Below, piece after piece: positions 8,453 through 16,904 of a DNA stretch of 64,000 nucleotides (the stretch's first letter is position 1; every line of letters begins with the position of its first letter). The notes under the pieces were generated by a model, which saw nothing but the letters and a program-made list of their open reading frames with translations, ran no database searches and was not told the DNA's origin. Both the position numbers and the translations under genes were made by a program. The stretch comes from Paenibacillus sp. YN15 (lineage in GTDB: Bacteria; Bacillota; Bacilli; Paenibacillales; NBRC-103111). The stretch lies in NCBI RefSeq assembly GCF_003285005.1, contig NZ_QMFA01000004.1, forward strand, positions 124,001 through 188,000. Direction: 5' to 3'.

Positions 8453-9574
8453 CTACTTGCCATCCATAACGGACACCTTGTCATATCCATCCAATAAATC
8501 CACCGCCGCTATCCGGGTTTGCTCATCGATGTAAGCTTCGAAGGCAATATCGAGATAATGCTTCTTTACCAAATCTCTGCTCTCTTCATAGCTTATGTAA
8601 TCGACGGCCTCCCGCCCATTGACCTTGGCCACCACATAGCACCCCGCAGCCCGGTCGTCTTGCACAGGCAGAACCGATTGGTCCGGGCCTGCCGAACGGA
8701 GAGCCTCATACAGAAGGGGCTCGGATTTAAACATGCGCGAAGCGGTTGCCGAGTCCAGAACCAGCTCCTTGACGTAGGCGACTGCCTCTTCCCGTACAGC
8801 AGAAGACAGTCCGACGGCCGCATCTGCAACGGATTGTCCCTCTGCAAGCCGCCGCCTGAGCTCCGCCGCCGCCGCTTGCGCAGCCTGCTTGGTTTCTGCC
8901 GAATCCTTGCCGTTCAGCCGGTAGCTGACGGCAGCCTTTTCGAACCGGATACGGTCTTCCACAGGAAACAGATTCCTCTTGTAGGCTTCATAATGGGCTT
9001 TAAGCTGCTCTTCGGTTGCCGCAAGCACTGTAGCGGCCAGCTTTTCCTTAAGAACAACAGCCAGCTTGCTCTGATAAAAAGGAACAAAGGTGCTTGCTTC
9101 GAATCGGACGGGGCCATAAATCGGCTCACCGTTGGCCACCGCCTTCTTCCTCCGTTCATTCTCCTTGCCCATCTCCTCTTCCACTGCAGCAAAGGAGGTG
9201 TCCTGAATCACACCCTCTCGCCTGGCAAGCTGCAGCACCACCTTCAGGCGAACCACGTCAGTGAGCGCCTGCTTGCGAAGCAGCTCCAGCGGCGTCTGAC
9301 CCTGAACCTGCCGAATCCAAAAGCCTTCACCGAATTCAACGCCGTACTTTCTGCTGAATTCATCAATGACAGACGCTCTGCGCAGCCCGGCAAAATATTT
9401 CAGTTCGGCCGCAGAGACACTGTCTCCGTTCACCCGGGCTACCTGAATGCTGCCGGGTCGCTGTTCTTTTCCTGCAGCGAAGACCAAGGCTCCCGTCAAC
9501 AGAACAGCAGCGCCCAAAACCGCCGCCAACACCGCCTTTCCTGCCTTTGCCGCTTTTCCCGCGTGTCGCCCCAT
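8453..9574 (-). CDS. SurA/PrsA-like peptidyl-prolyl isomerase, membrane-anchored
   Basis: The protein has 373 residues with a single N-terminal hydrophobic segment (about 14-34) that can act as signal or anchor. Residues about 45-215 resemble a SurA N-terminal chaperone region ('VARVNGDSVSAAELKYF', conserved in this group). The C-terminal part is a diverged rotamase (PpiC-like) region followed by an alpha-helical tail. As first gene of the operon that exports the 1452-residue protein and the SLH adaptor, it probably assists folding of these secreted proteins outside the membrane. No cysteine of a lipobox is seen, unlike PrsA. Isomerase activity is uncertain because the catalytic domain is diverged. 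Confidence 0.75.
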   Translation of the reverse strand: MGRHAGKAAKAGKAVLAAVLGAAVLLTGALVFAAGKEQRPGSIQVARVNGDSVSAAELKYFAGLRRASVIDEFSRKYGVEFGEGFWIRQVQGQTPLELLRKQALTDVVRLKVVLQLARREGVIQDTSFAAVEEEMGKENERRKKAVANGEPIYGPVRFEASTFVPFYQSKLAVVLKEKLAATVLAATEEQLKAHYEAYKRNLFPVEDRIRFEKAAVSYRLNGKDSAETKQAAQAAAAELRRRLAEGQSVADAAVGLSSAVREEAVAYVKELVLDSATASRMFKSEPLLYEALRSAGPDQSVLPVQDDRAAGCYVVAKVNGREAVDYISYEESRDLVKKHYLDIAFEAYIDEQTRIAAVDLLDGYDKVSVMDGK

Positions 9575-9618
9575 TGGCTTCGCCCCCGTTCATTTGCAAA
9601 AGGTCTTGCCTGCCTCAA

Positions 9619-9647
9619 ATTGTAACCGCTTTATATCCTTCCGTTAA
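9619..9647 (-). promoter_or_regulatory. Predicted SigA-type promoter of the PPIase/beta-helix operon
   Basis: On the minus strand TTAACG (9647-9642) and TACAAT (9624-9619) are separated by 17 bases, about 45 bases before the PPIase start codon. It is the best promoter match in the 9575-9890 gap. The rest of that gap becomes AT-rich towards 9890 and shows no other gene. Confidence 0.5.
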
Positions 9648-9890
9648 GTGACAGCGATGACTTCATTCGGTAGTTTCATGACCTTCTCGTTGAACTCCTA
9701 GCGAATGTGCATATCATACAAAGGGAAGGAAGGATTGTAGAGGACGATAGAGAGGAGTTGCTTATCCGTGATGGGGGTCTGCAGAAAATTGAGATGTTAC
9801 AGAGTACCAATAAATTATTTTAATTGGAATTCAGGAGGATAAAATAGTAGAATTTAGGATGTTATAAGATAAAATCTAGGAGGAATGGAA

Positions 9891-10346
9891 ATGATTAAAA
9901 GTACTGCTAAAAAAATTGTGGCTACTGGTATCATTTTTGGTTCATTAGTTTTTACTTCACAAGCAGCTTTCGCAGCAACAATCGTTGATACAGGTTATAA
10001 TGATGAGTATTATGTCGCACAACAAATGCAATATGGTGATATTGCAATGGGGAAGATAAATAGCGCATCTGATAAAGACTGGTATTATATTCAGACCGGA
10101 CCAAACGATGGCGGTCGGACAATGACATTACACTTAACAAATCCTAATAATTATCATTACATATTTATTGTAACTAAGAATGATGCTGAATTTGTTAGTG
10201 TGACGGACCTAAATCCTGGTAACAATAACGAATGGGTATCATTTACTGTTGAAGCTAATACAAGATATAATTTTGGTGTTTTAAAATCAGTTAATTCCGG
10301 ATTCGACCCCAATGCATTATACTTCTTAAGCCCGACAATTTTTTAA
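9891..10346 (+). CDS. Secreted hypothetical protein, pre-peptidase C-terminal-like fold possible
   Basis: The 151-residue product has a clear signal peptide cleaved after 'SQAAFA' (about residue 28). The mature part (about 120 residues) is acidic and rich in Asn, Tyr and Thr. 'GKINSASDKDWYYIQTG' followed by 'TRYNFGVLKSVNSGFDPNALYFL' resembles the beta-sandwich of bacterial pre-peptidase C-terminal domains, though no catalytic domain is present. ATG at 9891 is chosen over 9885 because AGGAGG (9878-9883) leaves 7 bases to the former and 1 to the latter. The gene and its leader are markedly AT-richer than all neighbours, suggesting recent acquisition. I do not recognise a function. Confidence 0.75.
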   Translation: MIKSTAKKIVATGIIFGSLVFTSQAAFAATIVDTGYNDEYYVAQQMQYGDIAMGKINSASDKDWYYIQTGPNDGGRTMTLHLTNPNNYHYIFIVTKNDAEFVSVTDLNPGNNNEWVSFTVEANTRYNFGVLKSVNSGFDPNALYFLSPTIF

Positions 10347-10381
10347 TAGAATTTAAAGGGCTGTCCAATAAGCCCCCAAAT

Positions 10382-10427
10382 AAAAAGTTGGGCGGAAAAA
10401 CGTCATGTTTTCCGTCCAACTTTTTTT
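10382..10427. terminator. Bidirectional intrinsic terminator
   Basis: AAAGTTGG-CGGAAAA pairs with TTTTCCG-CCAACTTT around a CGTCATG loop, followed by seven T on the plus strand and preceded by five A. It ends the secreted orphan gene and can also stop transcription coming from the right. Confidence 0.85.
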
Positions 10428-10539
10428 GTGCGCCTGCATGGCGGAAACTGAACTCAATATCTACACCTTACGTGAACAGAAGCTTTTGTTCCCCATCCTC
10501 CCCCCCATCCTCGTCCCCTCTGTCCAATCCGGCTAAAGC

Positions 10540-10570
10540 AAAAAACGGCCCCCCAAACCGGGGAAGCCGT
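10540..10570 (-). terminator. Intrinsic terminator of rhaA
   Basis: Read on the minus strand, ACGGCTTCCCC pairs with GGGGGGCCGT and is followed by a run of six T. It starts 20 bases after the rhaA stop codon. Confidence 0.85.
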
Positions 10571-10590
10571 CAATCCAGCAATTGCTTCGT

Positions 10591-11829
10591 TTAGCGCTTC
10601 AGCAAAACGTCTTTCTCGTAGGTCTTCACTTGCTCCAGCCATTCCTCGCGGACCGGTACGCCCATCTTCTCGCAGTAGTGATCCCAGATGGCGCCGAAGG
10701 GGTAGGACTTGAATTCCTCCACCAGGGCAAGACGGGTGGTGTAATCCTTCTCCAACTCCACCTTCTTCAGAAGCTCCACCGGCTCCAGCTTGGCGCGGAG
10801 GATGGCCTTGATGGTGTTGCGGGCGCCGATGACCCAGGCGGCGATCCGGTTGATGCTGGCATCGAAGAAGTCCAGGCCGATGTGGGTGGTGCTATACAGG
10901 TTGTGGCGCTCCAGTTCGCGGGCGATATCCATCAGTTCGTCGTCCATGATGACTACGTGGTCGCTGTCCCAACGGATGGGACGGCTCACGTGGAGCAGGA
11001 TGCCGGGAGTGAACATGGAAACGGAGGACAGCTTGTTGGAGATTACTTCTGTCGGATGGAAGTGGCCGGCATCCAGACAGAGCAGCTTTTCCTTTTGCAC
11101 GGCGTAGCCCATGTAGAACTCATGGGAGCCGACAACATAAGCTTCGGAACCCAGGCCGAATACTTTGCTTTCCACGGCGTCCAGGTTATGGGCCGGGTTC
11201 AGCTCCTCGGCAAAAATCTCGTCAAGAGACTCCTTCAGACGCACCCGCGGAGCCAGACGGTCTACCGGGATGTCCTTGAAGCCGTCGGGAATCCATACGT
11301 TGGTCACGCAGGGCTGGCCCAGCTCCTGGCCGAAGTATGCGCCGATTTTGCGGGAAGCCTTGCAGTGTTCCACCCAGAACTTGCGGATTTCCGGATCGGC
11401 ATGGCTCAGGGTAAAGCCGTCGGCGGACAGATCATGGGAGAAGCAGGTGGGGTTGAAATCCAGGCCCAGACCTTTTTCCTTGGCCCATTTCACCCAGGGA
11501 GTGTAATGCTTGGGCTCCAGCTTGTCCCAGGTTACCTTCTCTTCCGTGTCCGCATAGATGGCGTGCAGGTTCACCTTGTGGGTGCCGGGGATCATGGAAA
11601 GCGCCTTGTCCAGGTCTTGACGGAGCTCTTCGGCAGTGCGGGCAGCGCCGGGATAGTTGCCGGTTACGGAAATGCCGCCGGTCAGCTCCTGGTCGCGGTT
11701 CAGGAAGCCGCGCACATCGTCGCCCTGCCAGCAGTGCAGGGAGATTTTCACCTTGGACAGGGACTCCAGCACCTCATCCACATTGATGCCATGTTTGGCA
11801 TACAGCTTTTTGGCCTCTTCAAAATTCAT
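10591..11829 (-). CDS. rhaA: L-rhamnose isomerase
   Basis: The 412-residue protein closely matches Bacillus-type RhaA along its whole length. Typical stretches include '[13 protein letters not shown]', '[11 protein letters not shown]', '[10 protein letters not shown]', 'DFNPTCFSH' and '[14 protein letters not shown]', which supply metal and sugar ligands (His, Asp, Glu of the TIM barrel). It converts L-rhamnose to L-rhamnulose in the cytoplasm. GTG at 11838 abuts the GGAGGA ribosome site, whereas ATG at 11829 has nine bases of spacing and is preferred. No rhamnulokinase or aldolase gene is adjacent. A divergent AraC regulator and a cre-like site lie upstream, consistent with rhamnose induction and glucose repression. 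Confidence 0.96.
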   Translation of the reverse strand: MNFEEAKKLYAKHGINVDEVLESLSKVKISLHCWQGDDVRGFLNRDQELTGGISVTGNYPGAARTAEELRQDLDKALSMIPGTHKVNLHAIYADTEEKVTWDKLEPKHYTPWVKWAKEKGLGLDFNPTCFSHDLSADGFTLSHADPEIRKFWVEHCKASRKIGAYFGQELGQPCVTNVWIPDGFKDIPVDRLAPRVRLKESLDEIFAEELNPAHNLDAVESKVFGLGSEAYVVGSHEFYMGYAVQKEKLLCLDAGHFHPTEVISNKLSSVSMFTPGILLHVSRPIRWDSDHVVIMDDELMDIARELERHNLYSTTHIGLDFFDASINRIAAWVIGARNTIKAILRAKLEPVELLKKVELEKDYTTRLALVEEFKSYPFGAIWDHYCEKMGVPVREEWLEQVKTYEKDVLLKR

Positions 11830-11885
11830 AATCGCCACTCCTCCATTTTACAATAGACTGGTATTTCACCAGAAAATATGCATCG

Positions 11886-11901
11886 TGATAAAACGCTTTC
11901 T
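11886..11901 (-). promoter_or_regulatory. cre-like catabolite site upstream of rhaA
   Basis: TGATAAAACGCTTTCT reads AGAAAGCGTTTTATCA on the rhaA strand. It keeps the GAAAGCG core of CcpA sites but not the whole 14-base consensus. It lies just downstream of a possible rhaA -10 box (TATAGT, near 11912-11917), where CcpA binding would block transcription. In the same 284-base gap, TCCATT (12007-12012) and AATGGA (12030-12035) flank AACC/GGTT, an imperfect palindrome that could bind a regulator. Confidence 0.45.
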
Positions 11902-12113
11902 TCCTACTCTCCTACTATATCAGCTCCCTCAACCGGAATGAATGGCGGATGTTTAGAGAATCAATCCCGGCAATCTTAACATTCTCCAGCTTTGAAAGCA
12001 TTATTGTCCATTCGGAAACCATCGGTTACAATGGAATCACACACTGACTGTAATTTTGAATAGACAATATTAAGCTTCTTGATTAATTCTATACAGGGAT
12101 AGGAGATAAAATC

Positions 12114-13034
12114 ATGCAGAATCCTCCCGACATCTGGTTCCGGATGTCCCGGCTGTGCCGCCTGGATGTGAAGTGGACAGGCTACCATCAAGGCAATGCG
12201 CCGCTGGCCAGCTATGAGCATTCCAACCCCTATTACGAAATCCTGATGGTGACCGAAGGCCCCATCTACCTGAAGTCCGAGGATGCCAACCTGGAGCTGG
12301 TTTCCGGCGAATGCTACCTCCTCACTCCCTGGGAGCGCCACACCGCCTGGCGGCTGACCCATGAGCATGCGGGCTTCTTCTGGGTGCAGTTCTTCGCCAC
12401 GCCCGGCCTTACCCCCGGCAAACCGGAGATGCCCTTGGCGGAGCCCGAAGGCTGGCTGGACAAAAGCCGCCAGGAGCTCCGTACCGGCCAGGACGAGGAG
12501 GCGGAGCATCTGCTGCTGCCGCGGCGCTTCCAGCCGGTCCGCCGTTATGAGCTGTTGAACCTGTTTGAGAAGCTGCACGGGGAGATGGAGCATCCCCAGG
12601 GGTATTTCCGCTACCGTTCCTCCCTCTTGCTGGGCCAGATTTTCCACCTGATTGCCGAAGACCTGCTTTCCAAGGAGAATCTCCAGACCGCCGTTCCCGC
12701 CGCTTTCCTGGCCTACCGGCAGCTGGTCAATCTGCTGAATGAAAGCTACAATACCGAGCCGGACCGGGCATTTATTGAAAGCCAGCTCAACCGGAAATAT
12801 GAATACCTTTGCCATATTTTCAAGAAATATTCGGGCATGTCCATCTTTACCTACATCCACCAGCTCCGCATCCAGCGGGCCCAGTACCTGCTCGTCAATA
12901 GCGAGCTGCCCGTAAACCGGATTGCCGAGTCCGTCGGCTTCAGCGATCCGTATTATTTCAGCCGCCTATTTAAGCGTTTTACCCATTGCACACCCAGCGA
13001 TTTCCGCAAGCAAAACGGGCCAATTGGCAATTGA
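12114..13034 (+). CDS. AraC-family transcriptional regulator, probably of rhaA
   Basis: The 306-residue protein has an N-terminal cupin-type sugar-sensing domain (about 20-150; 'YEILMVTEGPIYLKSEDANLELVSGECYLLTPWERHTA' region, a beta-barrel) and a C-terminal pair of helix-turn-helix motifs (about 205-300; ends 'IAESVGFSDPYYFSRLFKRFTHCTPSDFRK'). ATG at 12114 is preceded by GGAG. It is divergent from rhaA across a 284-base control region, so control of rhaA by rhamnose is a sensible inference. It is followed in the same direction by a LytTR gene that has its own promoter. Confidence 0.9.
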   Translation: MQNPPDIWFRMSRLCRLDVKWTGYHQGNAPLASYEHSNPYYEILMVTEGPIYLKSEDANLELVSGECYLLTPWERHTAWRLTHEHAGFFWVQFFATPGLTPGKPEMPLAEPEGWLDKSRQELRTGQDEEAEHLLLPRRFQPVRRYELLNLFEKLHGEMEHPQGYFRYRSSLLLGQIFHLIAEDLLSKENLQTAVPAAFLAYRQLVNLLNESYNTEPDRAFIESQLNRKYEYLCHIFKKYSGMSIFTYIHQLRIQRAQYLLVNSELPVNRIAESVGFSDPYYFSRLFKRFTHCTPSDFRKQNGPIGN

Positions 13035-13069
13035 ACCAAAGAAATTTGTACTTTTTCACAAAAAGAGTG

Positions 13070-13111
13070 TTTTCAGGGGAATTTGTTTGTGCTATAATGA
13101 AAGCGCTAACA
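13070..13111 (+). promoter_or_regulatory. SigA promoter overlapped by a perfect cre site
   Basis: TTTTCA (13070-13075), a 17-base spacer and TATAAT (13093-13098) form the promoter of the LytTR gene. TGAAAGCGCTAACA (13098-13111) matches the Bacillus cre consensus TGWAANCGNTNWCA at every position and starts on the last base of the -10 box. CcpA bound there would block polymerase, so the gene should be off in preferred sugars. Confidence 0.85.
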
Positions 13112-13138
13112 AATTTACCGATTCTAAAGAGGGGGATG

Positions 13139-13486
13139 ATGATCGTGGAACAAACGTTCAAAGATATTTATGAGGATTTTGAACCCAACCGTGACACCTA
13201 CTTCTTCAAGGTCGGCAACGGCGGCATGATCAGCTTCCACGGCAGGAATTACAACATCAAGAAGTCTCTGTCCGAGGACCAGCTGAAGCTGCTGATCCGC
13301 GATTCCATGTTTGTGCGTATTTCCTCCAACTGCTATGTCAATGTCGACAAGATTTCCTCCGTTGAGAAGGATCATATCCGGTTCCTGGACCATACCACCG
13401 GCTCCAAGATCGTCAGTGTGCCCCTCTGGAAAAAGCAAACCCTTCAAGAGCGCCTATCCCAACGCAAACAAACGGTCGTCCACTAA
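13139..13486 (+). CDS. Stand-alone LytTR-domain DNA-binding protein
   Basis: The 115-residue protein is essentially one LytTR domain (about 15-108; 'ISFHGRNYNIKKSLSEDQLKLLIRDSMFVRISSNCYVNVDKISSV' region), a beta-rich DNA-binding fold usually fused to a response-regulator receiver. No receiver, membrane or ligand domain is present. ATG at 13139 is preferred since the GAGGG ribosome site (13129-13133) gives 5 bases of spacing; ATG at 13136 is too close and GTG at 13145 is possible. The perfect cre on its promoter makes it a CcpA target, so it may relay carbon status to other genes. Its own targets are unknown. Confidence 0.88.
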   Translation: MIVEQTFKDIYEDFEPNRDTYFFKVGNGGMISFHGRNYNIKKSLSEDQLKLLIRDSMFVRISSNCYVNVDKISSVEKDHIRFLDHTTGSKIVSVPLWKKQTLQERLSQRKQTVVH

Positions 13487-13533
13487 GGCTGCATAACCGG
13501 GTCCGAATACGCTGACCCCCCACCCTGCAAAAG

Positions 13534-13596
13534 AAAGCCCTGCTCCGTTTCATCGGAAAGCCGAAGGCTGCCATGAACGGAAGAGGGCTTTTTTGC
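13534..13596 (+). terminator. Intrinsic terminator of the LytTR gene
   Basis: AAAGCCCT-CCGTTTCAT pairs with ATGAACGG-AGGGCTTT around an inner GCC/GGC bulge, and six T follow at 13589-13594. Confidence 0.85.
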
Positions 13597-13634
13597 ACGG
13601 ATATGGAGCAGTGCGCATGCCGGTGATCTGCGGA

Positions 13635-14591
13635 TTAAGATGCCGAAGCCTCCTCCATCCGGAAGAAGGTGTTCGCCATTAATTTGCCCAAGGTCATGCA
13701 GGCATCGGTGAGGAAATAGATCAGCAGTTCAATCTGCTCCAAAGCAAAATCCTCCCGGGTCATACAGCCCAGCTCCGCCCTGACCTTCCCCGCCTGACGG
13801 ATGGCCTTTTCCTGTCCTGCCGACACAGGCTGCCCCGATTGCCGGATGCCCTGCAGATGCTCCTCCAGCTTGGTAAAGGAATAATAGAAGGACCGGGGAA
13901 AGGTGGTATGGGTGAGGAGAAATTCCAGAATGGGTTCAATGGCCATGCTGTCGGCATAAAATTTGCGGAAGGCCTGGTAGCCCCCCACCGATTTCAGCGC
14001 AGCCAGCAAATAGGTGTACGGCAGCGCCCGATCCTCGTTAATGGCCGTCACCACAGATCTCAGGATGCGGATGGTATTCTCCGCCCGTTCCAGCATGCGC
14101 CCGCTTTCGATGAAGTGCCATTCCGCCTCCCGGAGCATAACGGAATGCTCAATCCCCTGGAAGGTTTCCACCTTCTCCCGGATATAGCGGAAGAACAGAT
14201 TGGGAGTCTCCATCTGCAAATCCCCGGGTTTCTTCTCGGAGAGCGCCAGATAAAAGCCATTTAGCGTCTCCCACAGCTCGCTGGGCAGCGCCTCGCGCAT
14301 GGTCTTGAGATTGCCGCGGGCCTTGCTGATGCAAGAAAACAGCGAGTTTTCATATCCCCGGTCCAGTGTGACGAATGAGAGGACATCCAACTCGCTGTAT
14401 TGGTCAAACTGCCGGCTGTACTCGTCCTCCGCCCCAAGGGAACGGATAATTCGGGCCCACTTATGCTCCTTGTCCTTCAGATCAAGGCTGTGCTGCAGAT
14501 GGTAGTGAACATCAATCATGCGGGCATGGTTTTCCGCCCGTTCCATATAGCGTCCGATCCAGAAGAGCGCTTCCGCATTCCGGTTGAGCAT
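13635..14591 (-). CDS. Alpha-E domain protein (DUF403)
   Basis: The 318-residue all-helical protein begins 'MLNRNAEALFWIGRYMERAENHARMIDVHYHLQ', which is diagnostic for the alpha-E family. These proteins are commonly encoded beside a circularly permuted ATP-grasp protein and a transglutaminase and are thought to take part in peptide tagging or modification, but neither partner is here. ATG at 14591 has a strong GGGAGGGGG ribosome site. The upstream ATG at 14678 is excluded because it lies before the promoter at 14638-14666. The gene stands alone, convergent with the LytTR gene. Its function is unknown. Confidence 0.85.
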   Translation of the reverse strand: MLNRNAEALFWIGRYMERAENHARMIDVHYHLQHSLDLKDKEHKWARIIRSLGAEDEYSRQFDQYSELDVLSFVTLDRGYENSLFSCISKARGNLKTMREALPSELWETLNGFYLALSEKKPGDLQMETPNLFFRYIREKVETFQGIEHSVMLREAEWHFIESGRMLERAENTIRILRSVVTAINEDRALPYTYLLAALKSVGGYQAFRKFYADSMAIEPILEFLLTHTTFPRSFYYSFTKLEEHLQGIRQSGQPVSAGQEKAIRQAGKVRAELGCMTREDFALEQIELLIYFLTDACMTLGKLMANTFFRMEEASAS

Positions 14592-14637
14592 CAGCTTCCC
14601 CCTCCCACTCCCAATGCTTGGAATGATTGCAATACTC

Positions 14638-14666
14638 ATCATAGCGCCCGGTTTTTTTGATGTCAA
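14638..14666 (-). promoter_or_regulatory. SigA promoter of the alpha-E gene
   Basis: On the minus strand a perfect TTGACA (14666-14661) and TATGAT (14643-14638) are 17 bases apart. The expected RNA start near 14631 fixes translation to the downstream ATG at 14591. Confidence 0.8.
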
Positions 14667-14787
14667 TCTATGTGACATGAGTCAACAAAACAAGTCAAGG
14701 ACTCCCTAACAGCCTCGGAACGGTTGTGATATAATGATCAGAGTAAGGACAGGCAAGCGCTTACGAATAGATTGCAGGAGGGAAATT

Positions 14788-15756
14788 ATGACTCTACGAA
14801 TCGGATTGTTTGGAACCGGCTGGTTTGCCGAAAAGCATGCCGCCTTGCTTAACGCCATGGAGGATGTTACTGTCAGCGCCGTATGCGGCTCGTCTTTGGA
14901 GAAGGCGGAACGTTTTGCCGCCAAATTCCCGGATGCCGCTCCCTTCGCCGCGGCGGAGCAAATGCTGGAGTCCGTCAAGCTGGATGCCGCATACATATGC
15001 GTCCCCCCTTTCGCCCACGGCAGGATTGAGCTGGCCTTGGCGGAGCGCGGGATTCCCTTTTTTGTAGAGAAGCCCCTTGCCGCCAATCTGGAGACGCCCA
15101 CGGACATTCTGGAGGCCGTAAAGGCCAACGGTCTTCTCACCTCCGTAGGCTACCACTTCCGCTATACCGAAGGAGCTGCACGGGTGCGGCAGCTTCTCGA
15201 GGAGCAAACCGTCGGGATGGCCTTGGGTTATTGGATGGGGGGCATGCCCGGCGTATATTGGTGGCGGATGGAAAGCGGCTCGGGGGGACAATTTGTGGAG
15301 CAGACCACCCATATTGTGGACTTGCTCCGGTATACCCTGGGCGAGGCGACGGAGGTGTACGCTTCGTTTGCCCAGCGGCATAAACATCTGACGGAGGAGG
15401 GCGTTACCGTGCCGGATGTGGGCACCGTCACTCTGAAGCTGGCCAGCGGCGCGGTCGCCAATATCTCCAACACCTGCCTGCTGCCGGTAAGCCATACTAC
15501 AGGGCTGCATATTTACACCAATGAGGGGGTGCTGGAGCTTAACGGCAAGGGCTTGAGGGAAATCCGCAAAGGGCAAATCACCGAATACCAGAACCTTGGC
15601 GATCCCTACCACGCGGAAACCGCCGCCTTCATCCATGCCCTCCGCACCGGAGATGCCTCCGGGATATTGTCCTCCTATGAGGATGCCTGGAGATCCCAAC
15701 AGACTGCCATCGCCGCCGTCCAATCCGCCAAAAGCGGGCTGCCTGTCAGATTGTAG
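14788..15756 (+). CDS. Gfo/Idh/MocA-family NAD(P)-dependent oxidoreductase
   Basis: The 322-residue protein has an N-terminal Rossmann domain with the dinucleotide loop 'GLFGTGWFAEKHA' (about 6-18), the 'EKPLA' motif (about 96-100; catalytic Lys and Pro of the family) and a C-terminal alpha/beta domain containing 'GGQFVEQTTHIVDLLRY', with the active-site His. It likely oxidises or reduces a sugar or inositol-like substrate in the cytoplasm. ATG at 14788 follows AGGAGG at 5 bases. A TATAAT box lies at 14730-14735, and an imperfect cre-like palindrome (CAAGCGCTTACG) near 14753-14764 could bring carbon control. It is monocistronic, so the substrate cannot be inferred. Confidence 0.88.
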   Translation: MTLRIGLFGTGWFAEKHAALLNAMEDVTVSAVCGSSLEKAERFAAKFPDAAPFAAAEQMLESVKLDAAYICVPPFAHGRIELALAERGIPFFVEKPLAANLETPTDILEAVKANGLLTSVGYHFRYTEGAARVRQLLEEQTVGMALGYWMGGMPGVYWWRMESGSGGQFVEQTTHIVDLLRYTLGEATEVYASFAQRHKHLTEEGVTVPDVGTVTLKLASGAVANISNTCLLPVSHTTGLHIYTNEGVLELNGKGLREIRKGQITEYQNLGDPYHAETAAFIHALRTGDASGILSSYEDAWRSQQTAIAAVQSAKSGLPVRL

Positions 15757-15773
15757 GCTTGCCGCTGTAACGC

Positions 15774-15840
15774 AAAAAGCTGCCGTTAATCTCTTGAAAA
15801 GGCCCGCCTGGGGCCATAGGAGATCGCCGGCAGCTTTTTT
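15774..15840. terminator. Bidirectional terminator between the oxidoreductase and kinase genes
   Basis: AAAAAGCTGCCG (15774-15785) pairs with CGGCAGCTTTTTT (15828-15840); ATCTC/GAGAT and GGCCC/GGGCC pair inside. U-tracts are present for both strands. Confidence 0.85.
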
Positions 15841-15854
15841 TACATCATGCTCCG

Positions 15855-16904
15855 TCAAGCTTTGTCAACCGGCAGCGTGACCGTAAACACAGAACCCGCT
15901 CCCGGCTCACTCTCCACTCCAATTTCGCCGCCGCATAAATCCACAATCCGCTTCACCAGCGCCAGTCCCAGGCCGTTGCCTTCTCCCGCCCGGGACTTGT
16001 CCCCTTGATAGAACTTCTCGAAGATATGCTCCAGCACCACGGCATTCATGCCGATTCCCGTGTCGGCTATCCGGACTTGGACCGAGGAAGGCCCGGCTGA
16101 CAAATAAACGGCGATTTCGCCTCCCTCATCGGAAAACTTGATGGCATTGCCCAGCAGGTTCAGCCAAACCTGCATCAGCAAATCCTCATTGCCGTAAAAC
16201 CGCACATTGTCCAGAGCAATGTCCAGATTCAGCATTTTCTCGCTCCATTGAACCTCCAGCAGAAGAAGGGCGTGGCGGATTTGCTCGTCCAGATCAAACT
16301 CATGCTTTTCCAGCACAAACTCCTGGTTCTCCAGCTTGGACAGCTTCAGCATATTGGCAGACAGCGAGGACAGCTGCCGGGTGCTCTCGATGATCAGACG
16401 GCTGTATTCCCGCCTCTCCTCCGCCGTCAGATCCTCATCCTGCATCAGCGCGGCATACCCTTCAATAGCGGCAATGGGGGTTTTGAACTCGTGGGAAACA
16501 TTGGCGATAAAATCATTGCGCAGCGTTTCAATGCCGTTCAGCTCATGCACCATCTTGTTGAAATTGGCCGCCATTTCCCCCAGGGCGCGCACCCTATGGG
16601 TTTCCTTTTTCAGCCTCACCTTGAAATTGCCCTTGGCCACCTCCTTGGCCGCTTCGCTTAAATCGGTGATGGGGGCCAATATTTTGCGGCCTACCATAGC
16701 GGTTATTCCCGTTCCGATCAGGATGCTGGATACCATGGCGAAGATAATGGGCCAAAGGGCATGAAACCGGGTAAAGTTAACCCAACCCAATTGGATGATG
16801 ATCCCTGCCATAAAAGCCATCAGAATGGCGGAAGCCAGCATGATCAGGAACACCGTCCACACCAGCATCCCCCATAAATTGCCGGATTGCCTGCGGTCAA
16901 TCAT
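15855..16904 (-). CDS. Sensor histidine kinase with very short external loop
   Basis: The 349-residue kinase has two transmembrane helices (about 13-40 and 49-72) with only some ten residues between them, like intramembrane-sensing kinases of envelope-stress systems. A HAMP linker (about 73-125) is followed by the phosphoacceptor box 'NVSHEFKTP' (His138), the N box 'NLLGNAIKFSDEGG' and ATP-lid motifs 'DTGIGM' and 'GNGLGLALVKRIV'. It overlaps the regulator gene by 8 bases (translational coupling) and should phosphorylate it. Divergent from it is a fused ABC transporter, the expected target. It may sense a peptide or antibiotic at the membrane, possibly through the transporter. Confidence 0.94.
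   Translation of the reverse strand: MIDRRQSGNLWGMLVWTVFLIMLASAILMAFMAGIIIQLGWVNFTRFHALWPIIFAMVSSILIGTGITAMVGRKILAPITDLSEAAKEVAKGNFKVRLKKETHRVRALGEMAANFNKMVHELNGIETLRNDFIANVSHEFKTPIAAIEGYAALMQDEDLTAEERREYSRLIIESTRQLSSLSANMLKLSKLENQEFVLEKHEFDLDEQIRHALLLLEVQWSEKMLNLDIALDNVRFYGNEDLLMQVWLNLLGNAIKFSDEGGEIAVYLSAGPSSVQVRIADTGIGMNAVVLEHIFEKFYQGDKSRAGEGNGLGLALVKRIVDLCGGEIGVESEPGAGSVFTVTLPVDKA

Noticed and set aside
10355-10380. GGGCTGTCC sequence as an insertion-sequence end
   Set aside because: It reads as a small hairpin (GGGCT...AGCCC) next to a terminator; no second end or transposase was found.
12986-13138. N-terminal extension of the LytTR protein
   Set aside because: It would include the promoter and cre site, so it cannot be translated from that transcript.
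14592-14678. Upstream ATG for the alpha-E gene
   Set aside because: It lies upstream of the -10 box of the identified promoter, outside the mRNA.
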